This document shows positions 1 through 9,160 of a stretch of DNA of 22,781 nucleotides, one piece after another; the first letter of the stretch is position 1, and every line of letters begins with the position of its first letter. The notes under the pieces were generated by a model, which saw only the letters and a program-made list of their open reading frames with translations, had not been told where the DNA came from and did not search any database. The translations under genes were made by a program, and so were the position numbers. Source of the DNA: an uncultured Mediterraneibacter sp. (GTDB lineage Bacteria > Bacillota > Clostridia > Lachnospirales > Lachnospiraceae); assembly GCF_934330165.1 (NCBI RefSeq), contig NZ_CAKRGI010000033.1, positions 1 to 22,781 of the forward strand. The letters are read 5' to 3'.

Positions 1-137
1 CGAGTTACAAACGGTCAACGGGCTGAGGTAAAGCGGGCTCTGCACTGCGAAGGAATATCCTGCTTTCCGCGTCCGATTCGCTTTTAAAAAGTTAGCTGAT
101 TCTTTATAGCGTATCATCCCAACAAATACAAATTTTA
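1..137 (-). ncRNA. Structured 3'-UTR RNA repeat, copy A (partial, cut by window start)
   Basis: Read on the minus strand, this element starts at the TAA stop codon of the ABC-F gene (135-137) with the same AT-rich, TTTGTATTTGTTG-type opening as copies B and C. Bases 77 down to 1 match copy B at 12482-12558 in 75 of 77 positions. The stop-proximal part (about 78-130) has diverged much more. The segment includes the conserved patch that is also in copy C. Its 3' half lies outside the window, so the fold cannot be checked in this copy. No coding potential was seen. Identity as a member of the family is clear; an RNA function is inferred from copies B and C. Confidence 0.7.
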
Positions 138-1769
138 ATCTTCATCATCTGTCTGTACAGAATAGGTCTGTCTCTTTCTTGCCATCTCATCGCTTTCAAG
201 ATATTCATCATAAGTAGTGATCTTGTCAATAAGTTTACCACCCGGAACGATTTCCATAATGCGGTTTGCGGTTGTCTGTACAATCTGATGGTCACGGGAG
301 GTAAAGAGAAGGACTCCCGGGAACTTGATCAGTCCGTTGTTGAGTGCAGTGATGGATTCCATATCCAGGTGGTTGGTCGGCTCATCGAGGAGCAGGACAT
401 TTGCACCTGAAATCATCATTTTGGAGAGGAGGCAGCGAACCTTTTCACCACCGGAAAGGACAGCAACCTTTTTCACTCCATCTTCCCCTGAGAAAAGCAT
501 TCTTCCGAGGAAACCACGGACATAAGTAACATCCTTCTCTTCAGAATACTGAGTCAGCCACTCTGTGATATTATAATCATTATCAAATTCTCCACCGAAA
601 TCTTTCGGGAAATAAGCCTGAGAGGTCGTAACTCCCCATTTGTAAGTGCCTTCATCCGGTTCCATTTCACCGATCAGGATCTTAAAGAGGATCGTCTTGG
701 CAAATTCATTGCCTCCGACAAAAGCAACTTTATCTTCACGTCCAAGAGTAAAGCTGATATTATCAAGAATTTTTTCTCCGTCGATAGTCTTGGAAAGCCC
801 TTCTACGGTCAGAACCTCATTTCCAATCTCACGGTTCGGACGGAAATCAATGTATGGGTATTTACGGCTGGATGGCTTGATCTCATCAAGCTGGATCTTT
901 TCAAGAGCACGTTTCCTGGACGTTGCCTGCTTGGATTTGGAAGCATTGGCACTGAACCGGGAAATAAAGTCCTGAAGTTCTTTGATCTTTTCTTCCTTTT
1001 TCTTATTAGCTTCTTTCATCTGACGGATGAGGAGCTGGCTGGATTCATACCAGAAATCATAGTTTCCGGCATAGAGCTGGATCTTACCGTAATCAATGTC
1101 CGCAATCTGTGTACATACTTTATTCAGAAAATAACGGTCATGAGATACAACGATGACGGTATTATCAAAATTGATAAGAAATTCTTCCAGCCATGCGATG
1201 GCATCCAGGTCAAGGTGGTTCGTTGGCTCGTCAAGAAGCAGGATATCGGGATTTCCAAATAATGCCTGTGCAAGAAGAACCTTTACTTTTTCAGAACCGG
1301 TCAGTTCTTTCAGGTATTTATAGTGAAGTTCGGTATCAATTCCGAGTCCGTTCAGAAGGTTGGCAGCATCTGATTCAGCCTCCCAGCCGTTCATGGTAGC
1401 AAATTCAGCTTCCAGTTCACTGGCTTTAATTCCGTCCTCATCAGTGAAATCTTCTTTTGCGTAGATTTCTTCTTTTTCTTTCATAATCTCATACAAACGG
1501 GCATTTCCCATGATAACGGTATCAAGAACTGGAAATTCATCATATTTGAAATGATCCTGCTGCAGGAAAGAAAGACGCTCTCCCGGAGTGATCACGACAT
1601 CTCCCTGAGTCGGCTCAAGCTGACCGGAAAGAATCTTAAGGAAAGTAGATTTTCCTGCACCATTGGCACCGATCATACCATAGCAGTTACCTTCTGTAAA
1701 TTTGATATTAACGTCTTCAAACAGCGCCTTTTTCCCGACGCGGAGGGTTACGTTATTTGCACTAATCAT
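135..1769 (-). CDS. ABC-F family ATPase (YkpA/YbiT-like translation factor)
   Basis: A soluble tandem-ABC protein of 544 aa with no membrane segments. ABC-F proteins bind the ribosome and act in translation or antibiotic protection. Domain 1 has Walker A GANGAGKST (34-42), an LTGSEKVKV signature and LLLDEPTNHLD followed by the SHDR switch. Domain 2 has signature LSGGEKVR, LLLDEPTNHLD and a modified switch (TSRDHQ). Its Walker A is degenerate: GGNEFAKT, with Ala where the Gly before Lys is expected. The start was set at the second Met (MISANN), because AAGGAG (1776-1781) lies 6 nt upstream; an upstream in-frame ATG at 1790 lacks such a site. The closest recognised subgroup is YkpA/YbiT rather than a typical resistance ABC-F, so a housekeeping role is more likely. 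The stop codon opens repeat copy A. Confidence 0.9.
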   Translation of the reverse strand: MISANNVTLRVGKKALFEDVNIKFTEGNCYGMIGANGAGKSTFLKILSGQLEPTQGDVVITPGERLSFLQQDHFKYDEFPVLDTVIMGNARLYEIMKEKEEIYAKEDFTDEDGIKASELEAEFATMNGWEAESDAANLLNGLGIDTELHYKYLKELTGSEKVKVLLAQALFGNPDILLLDEPTNHLDLDAIAWLEEFLINFDNTVIVVSHDRYFLNKVCTQIADIDYGKIQLYAGNYDFWYESSQLLIRQMKEANKKKEEKIKELQDFISRFSANASKSKQATSRKRALEKIQLDEIKPSSRKYPYIDFRPNREIGNEVLTVEGLSKTIDGEKILDNISFTLGREDKVAFVGGNEFAKTILFKILIGEMEPDEGTYKWGVTTSQAYFPKDFGGEFDNDYNITEWLTQYSEEKDVTYVRGFLGRMLFSGEDGVKKVAVLSGGEKVRCLLSKMMISGANVLLLDEPTNHLDMESITALNNGLIKFPGVLLFTSRDHQIVQTTANRIMEIVPGGKLIDKITTYDEYLESDEMARKRQTYSVQTDDED

Positions 1770-1814
1770 AATGATCTCCTTATCAGTCATACATTAAAAT
1801 AAACATCAACGCTT

Positions 1815-1844
1815 ATATTAACATGGGTGAAAGTAAAAAGGCAA
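1815..1844 (-). promoter_or_regulatory. Possible promoter of the ABC-F gene
   Basis: On the minus strand, TTGCCT (1839-1844) is followed after 18 nt by TAATAT (1815-1820), upstream of the ABC-F start at 1769. The match to the sigma-A consensus is moderate. No attenuator hairpin or leader peptide of the kind that controls resistance ABC-F genes was recognised in 1770-1860. Confidence 0.35.
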
Positions 1845-1909
1845 GTATTTACGGGAGAAAAGGAATCTTGATTTATAAAAAAGCAATCTGCATTTCCGTA
1901 AGAAAACCG

Positions 1910-1938
1910 TTGTTCTTTCGGAATGAAAAAGATATAAT
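1910..1938 (+). promoter_or_regulatory. Sigma-A-type promoter of the seven-gene operon
   Basis: TTGTTC (1910-1915), a 17-nt spacer, and a perfect TATAAT (1933-1938), about 48 nt before the patatin start codon. This is the only strong promoter seen ahead of the closely packed genes up to 10750. Confidence 0.7.
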
Positions 1939-1985
1939 AAATTGTGGAAGACAAAAAGACATAGATTCAGGAAAAGAGGAAAATT

Positions 1986-2849
1986 ATGGCGATAAAAAAA
2001 GCTACAATCGTACTTGAGGGCGGGGCAACAAGAGGCATCTTTACCTCAGGTGTGCTGGATTGCCTTATGGAGAAAGAGGTTTATATGTCAGATGTAATCG
2101 GGGTATCAGCAGGAGCGTGCAATGCACTGGATTATGTATCCAGGCAGCCGGGGAGGACAAGAGACTGTATGATCCCTGATGAGCAGTATGGAAAATATAT
2201 TTATGGGATCAGGGATACGATCCGTACAAAGAGCATGATGAATATGGATCTGATCTTTGACCGGTTTCCGAATGAACTGATCCCGTTTGATTTTGATACA
2301 TATTTCAGTTCACCGATGAATTGTGAACTGGTTACGACAAACTGTCTGAGCGGAAAGGCAGAGTATCTGTCAGAAAGGGAAGATCGGGACAGACTGATGA
2401 AGATCTGTAGGGCGTCAAGCAGTATGCCGCTTCTGACTCCGATCGTAAATATTGATGATGTTCCGTATTTAGACGGAGGACTGGCTGATTCAGTACCGAT
2501 CCGCAGGGCAAAGGAAATCGGGAATGAGAAGATCGTAGTTGTGCTGACCAAAAATGCCGGCTACAGGAAAAAAGTGCTTTCTCTTGCAATGCAGAAGCTT
2601 TACAGAAAGGCTTACAGTTCTTATCCCAATGTGGTGCGGACGATTTTACGGAGAAGTTTTATGTATAATAAGACGATGAATTATCTGGATGTGCTGGAGC
2701 GGAAGGGTGAGGTCTTTGTGATCCGTCCCCATGTGAAGCCGGTATCAAGGCTGGAGCGGAACCGGGAGGCTCTTTACGCATTTTATGAGCATGGTTATCA
2801 TTATATGGAAAGACAGTTGGAAGCACTGGAGGAATATCTTGAAAAATAA
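1986..2849 (+). CDS. Patatin-like phospholipase family protein (YjjU-like)
   Basis: A 287-aa predicted serine acyl hydrolase of the bacterial patatin family, expected to cleave acyl esters of lipids; the real substrate is unknown. Motifs in order: the oxyanion-type glycine-rich loop EGGATRG (11-17), the nucleophile elbow GVSAG with Ser41, and the catalytic Asp163 in YLDGG, followed by SVPIRRA. No signal peptide or transmembrane segment is evident, so it is probably cytoplasmic or membrane-peripheral. The start follows an AGAGGAAAATT ribosome site. It is the first gene of the operon, 39 nt before the polyphosphate kinase start. Length and motifs fit the patatin DUF6363-type group common in gut Firmicutes. 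Confidence 0.9.
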   Translation: MAIKKATIVLEGGATRGIFTSGVLDCLMEKEVYMSDVIGVSAGACNALDYVSRQPGRTRDCMIPDEQYGKYIYGIRDTIRTKSMMNMDLIFDRFPNELIPFDFDTYFSSPMNCELVTTNCLSGKAEYLSEREDRDRLMKICRASSSMPLLTPIVNIDDVPYLDGGLADSVPIRRAKEIGNEKIVVVLTKNAGYRKKVLSLAMQKLYRKAYSSYPNVVRTILRRSFMYNKTMNYLDVLERKGEVFVIRPHVKPVSRLERNREALYAFYEHGYHYMERQLEALEEYLEK

Positions 2850-2888
2850 TCGTGTATCAGGACACGTATACGGAAAAGGGGAATGAAT

Positions 2889-5045
2889 ATGAGCAAAAAG
2901 GAAATACCGGATTTTACGCAGAATCGGGAGTTATCGTGGCTTCGGTTTAATCAGAGAGTGCTGGAAGAATCGAGAGATGAAAGTGTGCCTCTGATGGAGC
3001 GGATGAAGTTTGTTGCGATCTTTACCAGTAATCTGGATGAGTTTTTTATGATCCGTGTCGGAAGTTTGTACGATCTGGCAGCGACGGATGATAAAAAGAT
3101 CGATCAGCGTTCAGGCATGACAGCAAAGCAGCAGCTCGATGCGATCTATCGTGCAGTTTCTCCGCTTTATAAAGAACGGGATAAGACTTATGCGGAGATT
3201 AAAAAGCAGCTTCATCCATATGGAGTCTGTGGACTGGATTTCAAGGAACTGGAGCAGCAGGAAAAGAAATATGTAAAAAAGTATTTCAAGGAAGAGGTTC
3301 TGCCGGTGCTTTCTCCTCAGATCGTAGATGCAAATCATCCGTTTCCTCATCTCCTGAGTAAAGAACTTTATGTGGTGGCAAATTTAAAGCAGGGGGATAA
3401 ATCCATGCTGGGAATTATCCCTGTTCCTCAGTATATTTCCAATATTCTGTATCTTCCAGGATATGATATCCGTTATATCAGAATGGAAAAGATCATTCTG
3501 GAATTTGCAGAACTGGTATTTAACCAGTATCAGGTTTCGGATAAGAATTATATCTGTGTGACGCGGAATGCAGATGTATCACCGGATGATGAGGCTTATG
3601 CAGACCATGGGGATTTCAGGCATATTATGAAAGAGACGCTTCATAAGCGGAAAAAAATGGCGGTTGTGCGTCTTGAGGCAGCAAATCCACTGAGCAAAGA
3701 GCTGGAAAAGTATTTTTGCGAGAAATTTAAGATCGGGCCGGAATGTATTTTCAGGACAAAGATGCCGATGAAGCTGGATTTTATTTTTGCGATCGCAGAT
3801 AAACTTCCTGAGTCAATGAAGCGGACTCTTGTGGATGAGCCATTTTCCCCACAGCCGGCTGCAATGCTCCATGAAGGCAGTGTGATGGAACAGGTAAAAA
3901 AGAAAGATGTACTTTTAAGTTATCCCTATGAGAGCATGGAGCCGTTCCTGCAGCTGATCCGGGAGGCTGCGTCAGATCCGGATGTGCTGACGATCAAGAT
4001 CACGATCTACCGTCTGGCAAAGAAAGCACGGCTGGTAGAATATCTTTGTGCCGCAGCGGAGAACGGGAAAGAAGTAACGGTACTGATCGAGCTGCGTGCG
4101 AGATTTGATGAGCAGAATAATATTGAGTGGTCAGAACGTTTAGAAGAGGCAGGATGCCGGGTATTATATGGATTTGAAGGCTATAAGGTACATTCCAAGA
4201 TCTGTCTGATCACTTATAGAAGTAAGAGTGAGCCGCACAATAAAAATGAAATTCGTTATATTACCCAGATCGGAACAGGTAACTACAACGAAAAGACTGC
4301 AAAGATGTATACGGATTATTCCCTGATGACTGCTAATCAGGAGATTGGTACTGATGCAGCAGAATTTTTCAAAAATATGTCCATTGGAAATCTTCATGGT
4401 GCATACAGACACCTGATCGTTTCACCGGTCAGTTTAAAGGCAAGAGTTCTTGCCACGATGGATGAAGAAATTGAAAAGGGATCTGCAGGCAGGATCATCA
4501 TGAAAATGAATTCCGTAACGGATGTAGATTTTATCAGAAAAGTGGAAGAGGCATCCTGTGCGGGTGTTAAAGTAGATCTGATCGTGCGGGGAATCTGCTG
4601 CATCTTACCGCAGGTACCGGGACATACGGAGAATGTCAGGGTGACAAGTATTGTCGGACGGTATTTAGAGCATCCGAGAGTATTTGTGTTTGGAAAAGGT
4701 GAGAAGACGAAGATCTACATTGGCTCAGCTGATATGATGACCAGAAATACAGAAAAGAGAGTGGAGGTAGCATGCCCGGTTTATGATGAGGCAGTCAAAA
4801 AACGTCTGCTCCACCAGTTAAAAGTGATGCTTGCAGATAATGTGAAAGCAAGAGAAATGGCAGAAGACGGCACTTACCATAAGAAAGCGGAGAGCGGAAG
4901 AAAGATCAATGCACAGGAGACATTTATGCAGGAGGCACTTCATGCAAGAAAAGAAGAAAGCAGGGATATCCGTGAACAGAAAAATACAGGCGTAATAAAA
5001 AGAGTGTTAGGATTTTTCAGGAGAAGAAAGCAGGAGAGAGAATAG
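2889..5045 (+). CDS. ppk1: Polyphosphate kinase 1
   Basis: Reversibly transfers the gamma phosphate of ATP onto polyphosphate. The 718-aa protein covers the whole PPK1 architecture: N-terminal domain (ELSWLRFNQRVLEE, then FTSNLDEFFMIRVG), head domain and two phospholipase-D-like C-terminal domains. His435 in YKVHSKICLI matches the autophosphorylated His435 of the E. coli enzyme. His595 in YLEHPRVFVFG corresponds to the second essential His. The GTGNYNEKTA motif follows the first His. The start at 2889 is preferred over the in-frame ATG at 2883, because AAGGGG (2876-2881) is 7 nt from 2889 but only 1 nt from 2883. The last 50 residues are basic and charged, beyond the conserved core. The stop is 1 nt from the start of galM, so translational coupling is likely. 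Confidence 0.95.
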   Translation: MSKKEIPDFTQNRELSWLRFNQRVLEESRDESVPLMERMKFVAIFTSNLDEFFMIRVGSLYDLAATDDKKIDQRSGMTAKQQLDAIYRAVSPLYKERDKTYAEIKKQLHPYGVCGLDFKELEQQEKKYVKKYFKEEVLPVLSPQIVDANHPFPHLLSKELYVVANLKQGDKSMLGIIPVPQYISNILYLPGYDIRYIRMEKIILEFAELVFNQYQVSDKNYICVTRNADVSPDDEAYADHGDFRHIMKETLHKRKKMAVVRLEAANPLSKELEKYFCEKFKIGPECIFRTKMPMKLDFIFAIADKLPESMKRTLVDEPFSPQPAAMLHEGSVMEQVKKKDVLLSYPYESMEPFLQLIREAASDPDVLTIKITIYRLAKKARLVEYLCAAAENGKEVTVLIELRARFDEQNNIEWSERLEEAGCRVLYGFEGYKVHSKICLITYRSKSEPHNKNEIRYITQIGTGNYNEKTAKMYTDYSLMTANQEIGTDAAEFFKNMSIGNLHGAYRHLIVSPVSLKARVLATMDEEIEKGSAGRIIMKMNSVTDVDFIRKVEEASCAGVKVDLIVRGICCILPQVPGHTENVRVTSIVGRYLEHPRVFVFGKGEKTKIYIGSADMMTRNTEKRVEVACPVYDEAVKKRLLHQLKVMLADNVKAREMAEDGTYHKKAESGRKINAQETFMQEALHARKEESRDIREQKNTGVIKRVLGFFRRRKQERE

Positions 5046-5046
5046 A

Positions 5047-6093
5047 ATGGAAAAACTTCAGATTCAGAAATTCGGGATAACGAAAGATGGCAGCAGACCA
5101 TATCTTTATAAAATGAAAAATGATGCAGGGATGGAAGTACAGGTCTCTGACTTTGGGGCAACCCTTGTGAATGTGACCGTTTTGGATCAAAATAAAAATC
5201 CGGTAGAAGTGGTACTTGGGTATGAGGATGCCGCCGCTTATGAAAATGGAACGGCAGCGATCGGTGCAATTGTCGGAAGAAATGCAAACCGGATCGGTGG
5301 TGCGTGTGTGACGATTCACGGGATTGATTATAAGCTGGCAGAGAATGACGGGAAAAATAATCTGCACAGCGGGCCGGATGTCTATCAGAAACGGATGTGG
5401 AAAGTCATCGGAAACGGGGATGATCATGTAACCTTTCTTCTGCACAGTCCGGATGGAGATCAGGGATATCCGGGAGCATTGGACATGAAAGTTACCTATA
5501 CGCTGGACGAGGAGAATGGACTGACGATTCATTATGAAGCAGTACCGGATCAGGATACGGTGATTAATATGACAAACCATAGTTATTTCAATCTGAACGG
5601 TCATAAAAGCGGCTCTGTGTTACATCATAGAATGCAGCTTTTATCTGATGCTTTTACCCCGGCTGATGCCCAGTCCATACCGACAGGAGAAATCCGCCCT
5701 GTAGATGGAACACCGATGGATTTCAGAAGTACAAAAGAACTGGGAGCGGAGATGGATGCAGCGTATGAACCGCTGATACTTGGAAATGGTTATGACCATA
5801 ACTGGGTATTGAAAAACGAGGGCAGATTTGATAAAGTAGCAGAAGTGACTGGAGATGAAAGCGGTATCGTCATGGAAGTATGGACAGACCGTCCGGGGGT
5901 TCAGGTTTATACAGCTAATTTCCTGGAAAATGAAGCAGGAAGGAATGGGGCAGTCTATCAGAAGCGGGATGCAGTGTGTCTGGAGACGCAGAATTATCCG
6001 GATGCAGTCCATCAGAAGAATTTCCCTGAAGCAATCTGCAAAAAAGGGGAAACTTACGATACGAAGACCGCTTATCGTTTCCATATTGAATAG
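5047..6093 (+). CDS. galM: Aldose 1-epimerase (galactose mutarotase)
   Basis: A 348-aa mutarotase interconverting alpha and beta anomers of hexoses such as galactose and glucose. Visible family motifs are the FGATLVNV opening, the GRNANRIGGA segment, LHSGP, the NMTNHSYFNL block with catalytic His178, GYDHNW, and CLETQNYPDAVHQ with the general base Glu313. The length is normal for bacterial GalM. The AGGAG for this gene lies in the end of ppk1 (5032-5036), 10 nt from the ATG. No other galactose genes are nearby, so its metabolic partner pathway is not shown by context. Confidence 0.93.
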   Translation: MEKLQIQKFGITKDGSRPYLYKMKNDAGMEVQVSDFGATLVNVTVLDQNKNPVEVVLGYEDAAAYENGTAAIGAIVGRNANRIGGACVTIHGIDYKLAENDGKNNLHSGPDVYQKRMWKVIGNGDDHVTFLLHSPDGDQGYPGALDMKVTYTLDEENGLTIHYEAVPDQDTVINMTNHSYFNLNGHKSGSVLHHRMQLLSDAFTPADAQSIPTGEIRPVDGTPMDFRSTKELGAEMDAAYEPLILGNGYDHNWVLKNEGRFDKVAEVTGDESGIVMEVWTDRPGVQVYTANFLENEAGRNGAVYQKRDAVCLETQNYPDAVHQKNFPEAICKKGETYDTKTAYRFHIE

Positions 6094-6116
6094 AAAGAGA
6101 AAAGACTGGCATATTT

Positions 6117-8186
6117 ATGGGAAAATCAATCTACATAGCGGAAAAACCAAGTGTTGCAAGAGAGTTTGCAAAAGCTTTGAAATTAAATGCAAAGAACCGG
6201 GACGGATACATGGAGTCGGAAGATGCGATTGTTACGTGGTGTGTAGGACATCTTGTGACAATGAGCTATCCTGAGGAGTATGATCCGGCACTGAAAAAAT
6301 GGAGTCTGGATACACTGCCGTTTATTCCGGATGATTTTAAATATGAGGTGATCCCGCAGGTCGCAAAGCAGTTTCAGATTGTCAGCGGGCTGTTGACGAG
6401 AGAGGATGTAGACCGGATTTATGTCTGTACCGACTCAGGACGTGAGGGAGAGTACATATACCGGCTGGTTGAACAGGAAGCTCATGTAAAGGGAAAAGAA
6501 CGGCGGAGAGTCTGGATCGATTCACAGACAGAAGAAGAGATCCTGCGTGGGATCCGTGAAGCAAAAGATCTTTCCGAATATGACAATCTGGCAGCTTCAG
6601 CTTATCTGAGAGCAAAAGAAGATTATCTGATGGGGATCAACTTTTCAAGACTGCTGACATTGAAGTATGGAAGCAGCATTTCCAATTATCTCCATACGAA
6701 GTATTCGGTGATTTCGGTCGGTCGGGTTATGACGTGCGTACTGGGAATGGTGGTCAGGAGAGAAAGAGAAATCCGGGATTTTGTAAAGACTCCATTTTAC
6801 AGAGTTGTCAGTACGATCGATGCACAGGGTCAGCAGTTTGAGGGAGAATGGAAAGCGGTCAAAGGTTCACGATACTTTGAGTCATATGATCTCTATAAGG
6901 AAAATGGATTTAAGGAAAGAGAAAAGGCAGAAGAACTGATCCGGTTCTTGCTGGAAGGTGTGGATCAGAAAGAGGGTCCTGTCTGTCGGATCGAATCCAT
7001 TGAGAAGAAAAAGGAAAAGAAAAATCCACCACTTTTATACAATCTGGCAGAATTGCAAAATGACTGTTCCAAAAGATTTAAGATCAGCCCGGATGAGACG
7101 TTGCGGATTGTGCAGGAACTGTATGAAAAGAAGCTTGTAACTTATCCGAGAACAGATGCGAGAGTACTTTCCACAGCAGTTGCAAAAGAGATATCCCGCA
7201 ACCTGAACGGTCTGTCAAAATATCCGATGGCGGCTCCTTATCTGAAAGATATCCAGGCATTTGGCAATTATAAGGAGCTTGCGAAGACCAGATATGTAAA
7301 TGATAAGCAGATCACGGATCATTATGCCATTATCCCGACGGGGCAGGGTCTGAATGCTTTAAGTTCTGTTGCACCGACAGCACACCGGGTCTATGACCTG
7401 ATCGTACGGCGTTTCTTAAGTATTTTTTATCCGCCTGCCGTATATCAGAAAGTTGCAATCGTATCGTCCATCAAAGAGGAACGGTTTTTCTCAAATTTTA
7501 AAGTGCTGGCAGAAGAAGGTTATCTGAAAGTGGCAGGAGTTCCGAAAGGCAGGAATACTTCAGCAAAAGGAAAACCGGAAGGCAGTATGACAGAAGGGGA
7601 AGAAAAAGAAAGCGGAGCAGATGGAGCAGAGGAAGAGCAGGGACTGGATACTGCATTGTTTGAGGTGATCAAATCTCTGAAGAAAGGGGCAGTTCTTCCG
7701 GTCAGGGCATTAAATATCAAGGAGGGAGAAACCTCTCCACCGAAAAGATATAATTCCGGTTCGATCATTCTTGCGATGGAGAATGCAGGGCAGTTGATCG
7801 AAGACGAGGAATTGCGTGCCCAGATCAAGGGCAGCGGAATCGGAACGAGTGCGACTCGTGCAGAAATCCTGAAAAAGCTGATCAATATTAAATATCTTTC
7901 TCTGAATAAGAAGACGCAGGTAATTACACCGACGCTTCAGGGAGAGATGGTTTATGATGTAGTCGATCATTCAATCAAGTCGCTCTTGAATCCAGAGCTG
8001 ACAGCAAGCTGGGAAAAAGGACTGAACTACGTGGCAGAAGGAACGATCACTTCCGGGGAATATATGCAGAAGCTGGATCATTTTGTAACGGTCAGGACTG
8101 TGGGCGTGAAAGGATTGAATAATCAGTATCAGCTACGTGCGTGTTATGACCATGCAGCTGCATTTTATAAAAGAGGTAGAAAATGA
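6117..8186 (+). CDS. topB: DNA topoisomerase III (type IA)
   Basis: A 689-aa type IA topoisomerase that passes single strands and decatenates DNA. The N-terminal TOPRIM domain opens with IYIAEKPSVAREFAKAL and contains the metal-binding DSGREGE (106-112). The active-site tyrosine is Tyr343 in the TYPRTD motif. The C-terminal half has the conserved GSGIGTSATRAEI and YLSLNKKTQVITPT segments. There is no cysteine-rich zinc-ribbon tail, as in other TopB proteins. A low-complexity, charged stretch at about 473-510 (rich in Gly, Lys and Glu) interrupts the conserved region. The ribosome binding site is weak (GAAAAG). The stop overlaps the next start by 4 nt (ATGA), indicating coupling. Confidence 0.95.
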   Translation: MGKSIYIAEKPSVAREFAKALKLNAKNRDGYMESEDAIVTWCVGHLVTMSYPEEYDPALKKWSLDTLPFIPDDFKYEVIPQVAKQFQIVSGLLTREDVDRIYVCTDSGREGEYIYRLVEQEAHVKGKERRRVWIDSQTEEEILRGIREAKDLSEYDNLAASAYLRAKEDYLMGINFSRLLTLKYGSSISNYLHTKYSVISVGRVMTCVLGMVVRREREIRDFVKTPFYRVVSTIDAQGQQFEGEWKAVKGSRYFESYDLYKENGFKEREKAEELIRFLLEGVDQKEGPVCRIESIEKKKEKKNPPLLYNLAELQNDCSKRFKISPDETLRIVQELYEKKLVTYPRTDARVLSTAVAKEISRNLNGLSKYPMAAPYLKDIQAFGNYKELAKTRYVNDKQITDHYAIIPTGQGLNALSSVAPTAHRVYDLIVRRFLSIFYPPAVYQKVAIVSSIKEERFFSNFKVLAEEGYLKVAGVPKGRNTSAKGKPEGSMTEGEEKESGADGAEEEQGLDTALFEVIKSLKKGAVLPVRALNIKEGETSPPKRYNSGSIILAMENAGQLIEDEELRAQIKGSGIGTSATRAEILKKLINIKYLSLNKKTQVITPTLQGEMVYDVVDHSIKSLLNPELTASWEKGLNYVAEGTITSGEYMQKLDHFVTVRTVGVKGLNNQYQLRACYDHAAAFYKRGRK

Positions 8187-9148
8187 AAAAAATACTTGTA
8201 ACCATTCCGGTACGGGAAAAAGACCGGAAGTTTCTGGAAGAAAAGGGGAAGGAATTTCAGTTCTGCTACAGGACAAAAGAGGAAATAACCGTCTCAGATG
8301 TGGTGGATGCGGAGATCATTCTGGGAAATATCCCTGTAGAGCTGGTCCCTAAGGCTAAAAAGTTAAAGTTTCTCCAGCTTGACAGTGCCGGATCGACAGA
8401 ATATACGGCATCAGGAGTCCTCATGCCGGATACAAAGCTGGCAAATGCCACAGGAGCTTACGGGCTGGCAATTTCAGAATATATGCTGGCAGGAGTATTG
8501 ATGCTGCGGAAAAAGCTGCATCTGTATCAGAAAAATATGGAGCAGCATCTGTGGAAGGACGAGGGAGAAGTGCTGGCAATCCGTGATTCGGTGACGCTTG
8601 TTGTGGGACTTGGTGATATTGGAAGTCAGTTTGCGGAAAAAATGCATGCACTGGGCAGTGAAGTGATCGGTGTGAGAAAGCATAAAGCAGCAAGACCGGA
8701 TTATATAAAAGAAGTCTGTCAGCAGGAAGATTTAGACCGTCTGCTTCCGAAAGCGGATATCGTTGCGTGCTGTATGCCGGGAACAGGGGAGACAGCAGGG
8801 ATGTTTGACCTGGAGCGGATGAAGAAAATGAAACCGGGAGCAATCCTCATCAATGTAGGGCGTGGAAGCCTGATCCCGGGAGAAGCATTGAAAAAAATGC
8901 TTGTTGAAGGTCATTTAGGAGGTGCAATTCTGGATGTGACGGAGGAGGAACCGCTTCCGGCAGATTCTCCTTTGTGGGATTTTCCCAATCTTCTGATCAC
9001 ACCACATGTATCGGGCAATTACCATATGAGGCAGATCCTTGATACAGTTGTAAAGATCGCAGGAGAGAATCTGGAGGCATTCCTTGATGGAAAAGAACTT
9101 GTCAATGAGGTAGATCTTTGTACCGGGTACAGAAAATTCAAAGCGTAG
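8183..9148 (+). CDS. D-2-hydroxyacid dehydrogenase (NAD-binding)
   Basis: A 321-aa member of the D-isomer 2-hydroxyacid dehydrogenase family, which reduces 2-keto acids to D-2-hydroxyacids with NAD(P)H. The Rossmann loop is GLGDIG in the middle of the protein. The catalytic triad is visible as Arg227 (NVGRGS), Glu256 (TEEEP) and His275 (TPHVSG). The sequence does not identify the substrate; hydroxypyruvate- or phosphoglycerate-type reductases are the nearest general label. It overlaps topB by 4 nt and is followed 12 nt later by a beta-helix protein gene. Confidence 0.88.
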   Translation: MKKILVTIPVREKDRKFLEEKGKEFQFCYRTKEEITVSDVVDAEIILGNIPVELVPKAKKLKFLQLDSAGSTEYTASGVLMPDTKLANATGAYGLAISEYMLAGVLMLRKKLHLYQKNMEQHLWKDEGEVLAIRDSVTLVVGLGDIGSQFAEKMHALGSEVIGVRKHKAARPDYIKEVCQQEDLDRLLPKADIVACCMPGTGETAGMFDLERMKKMKPGAILINVGRGSLIPGEALKKMLVEGHLGGAILDVTEEEPLPADSPLWDFPNLLITPHVSGNYHMRQILDTVVKIAGENLEAFLDGKELVNEVDLCTGYRKFKA

Positions 9149-9160
9149 AAAGGAAAAAAG

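Noticed and set aside
1823..2017. A 64-codon open frame on the plus strand before the patatin gene
   Set aside because: It overlaps the -35/-10 promoter and the patatin start, and has no Shine-Dalgarno site and no recognisable sequence.
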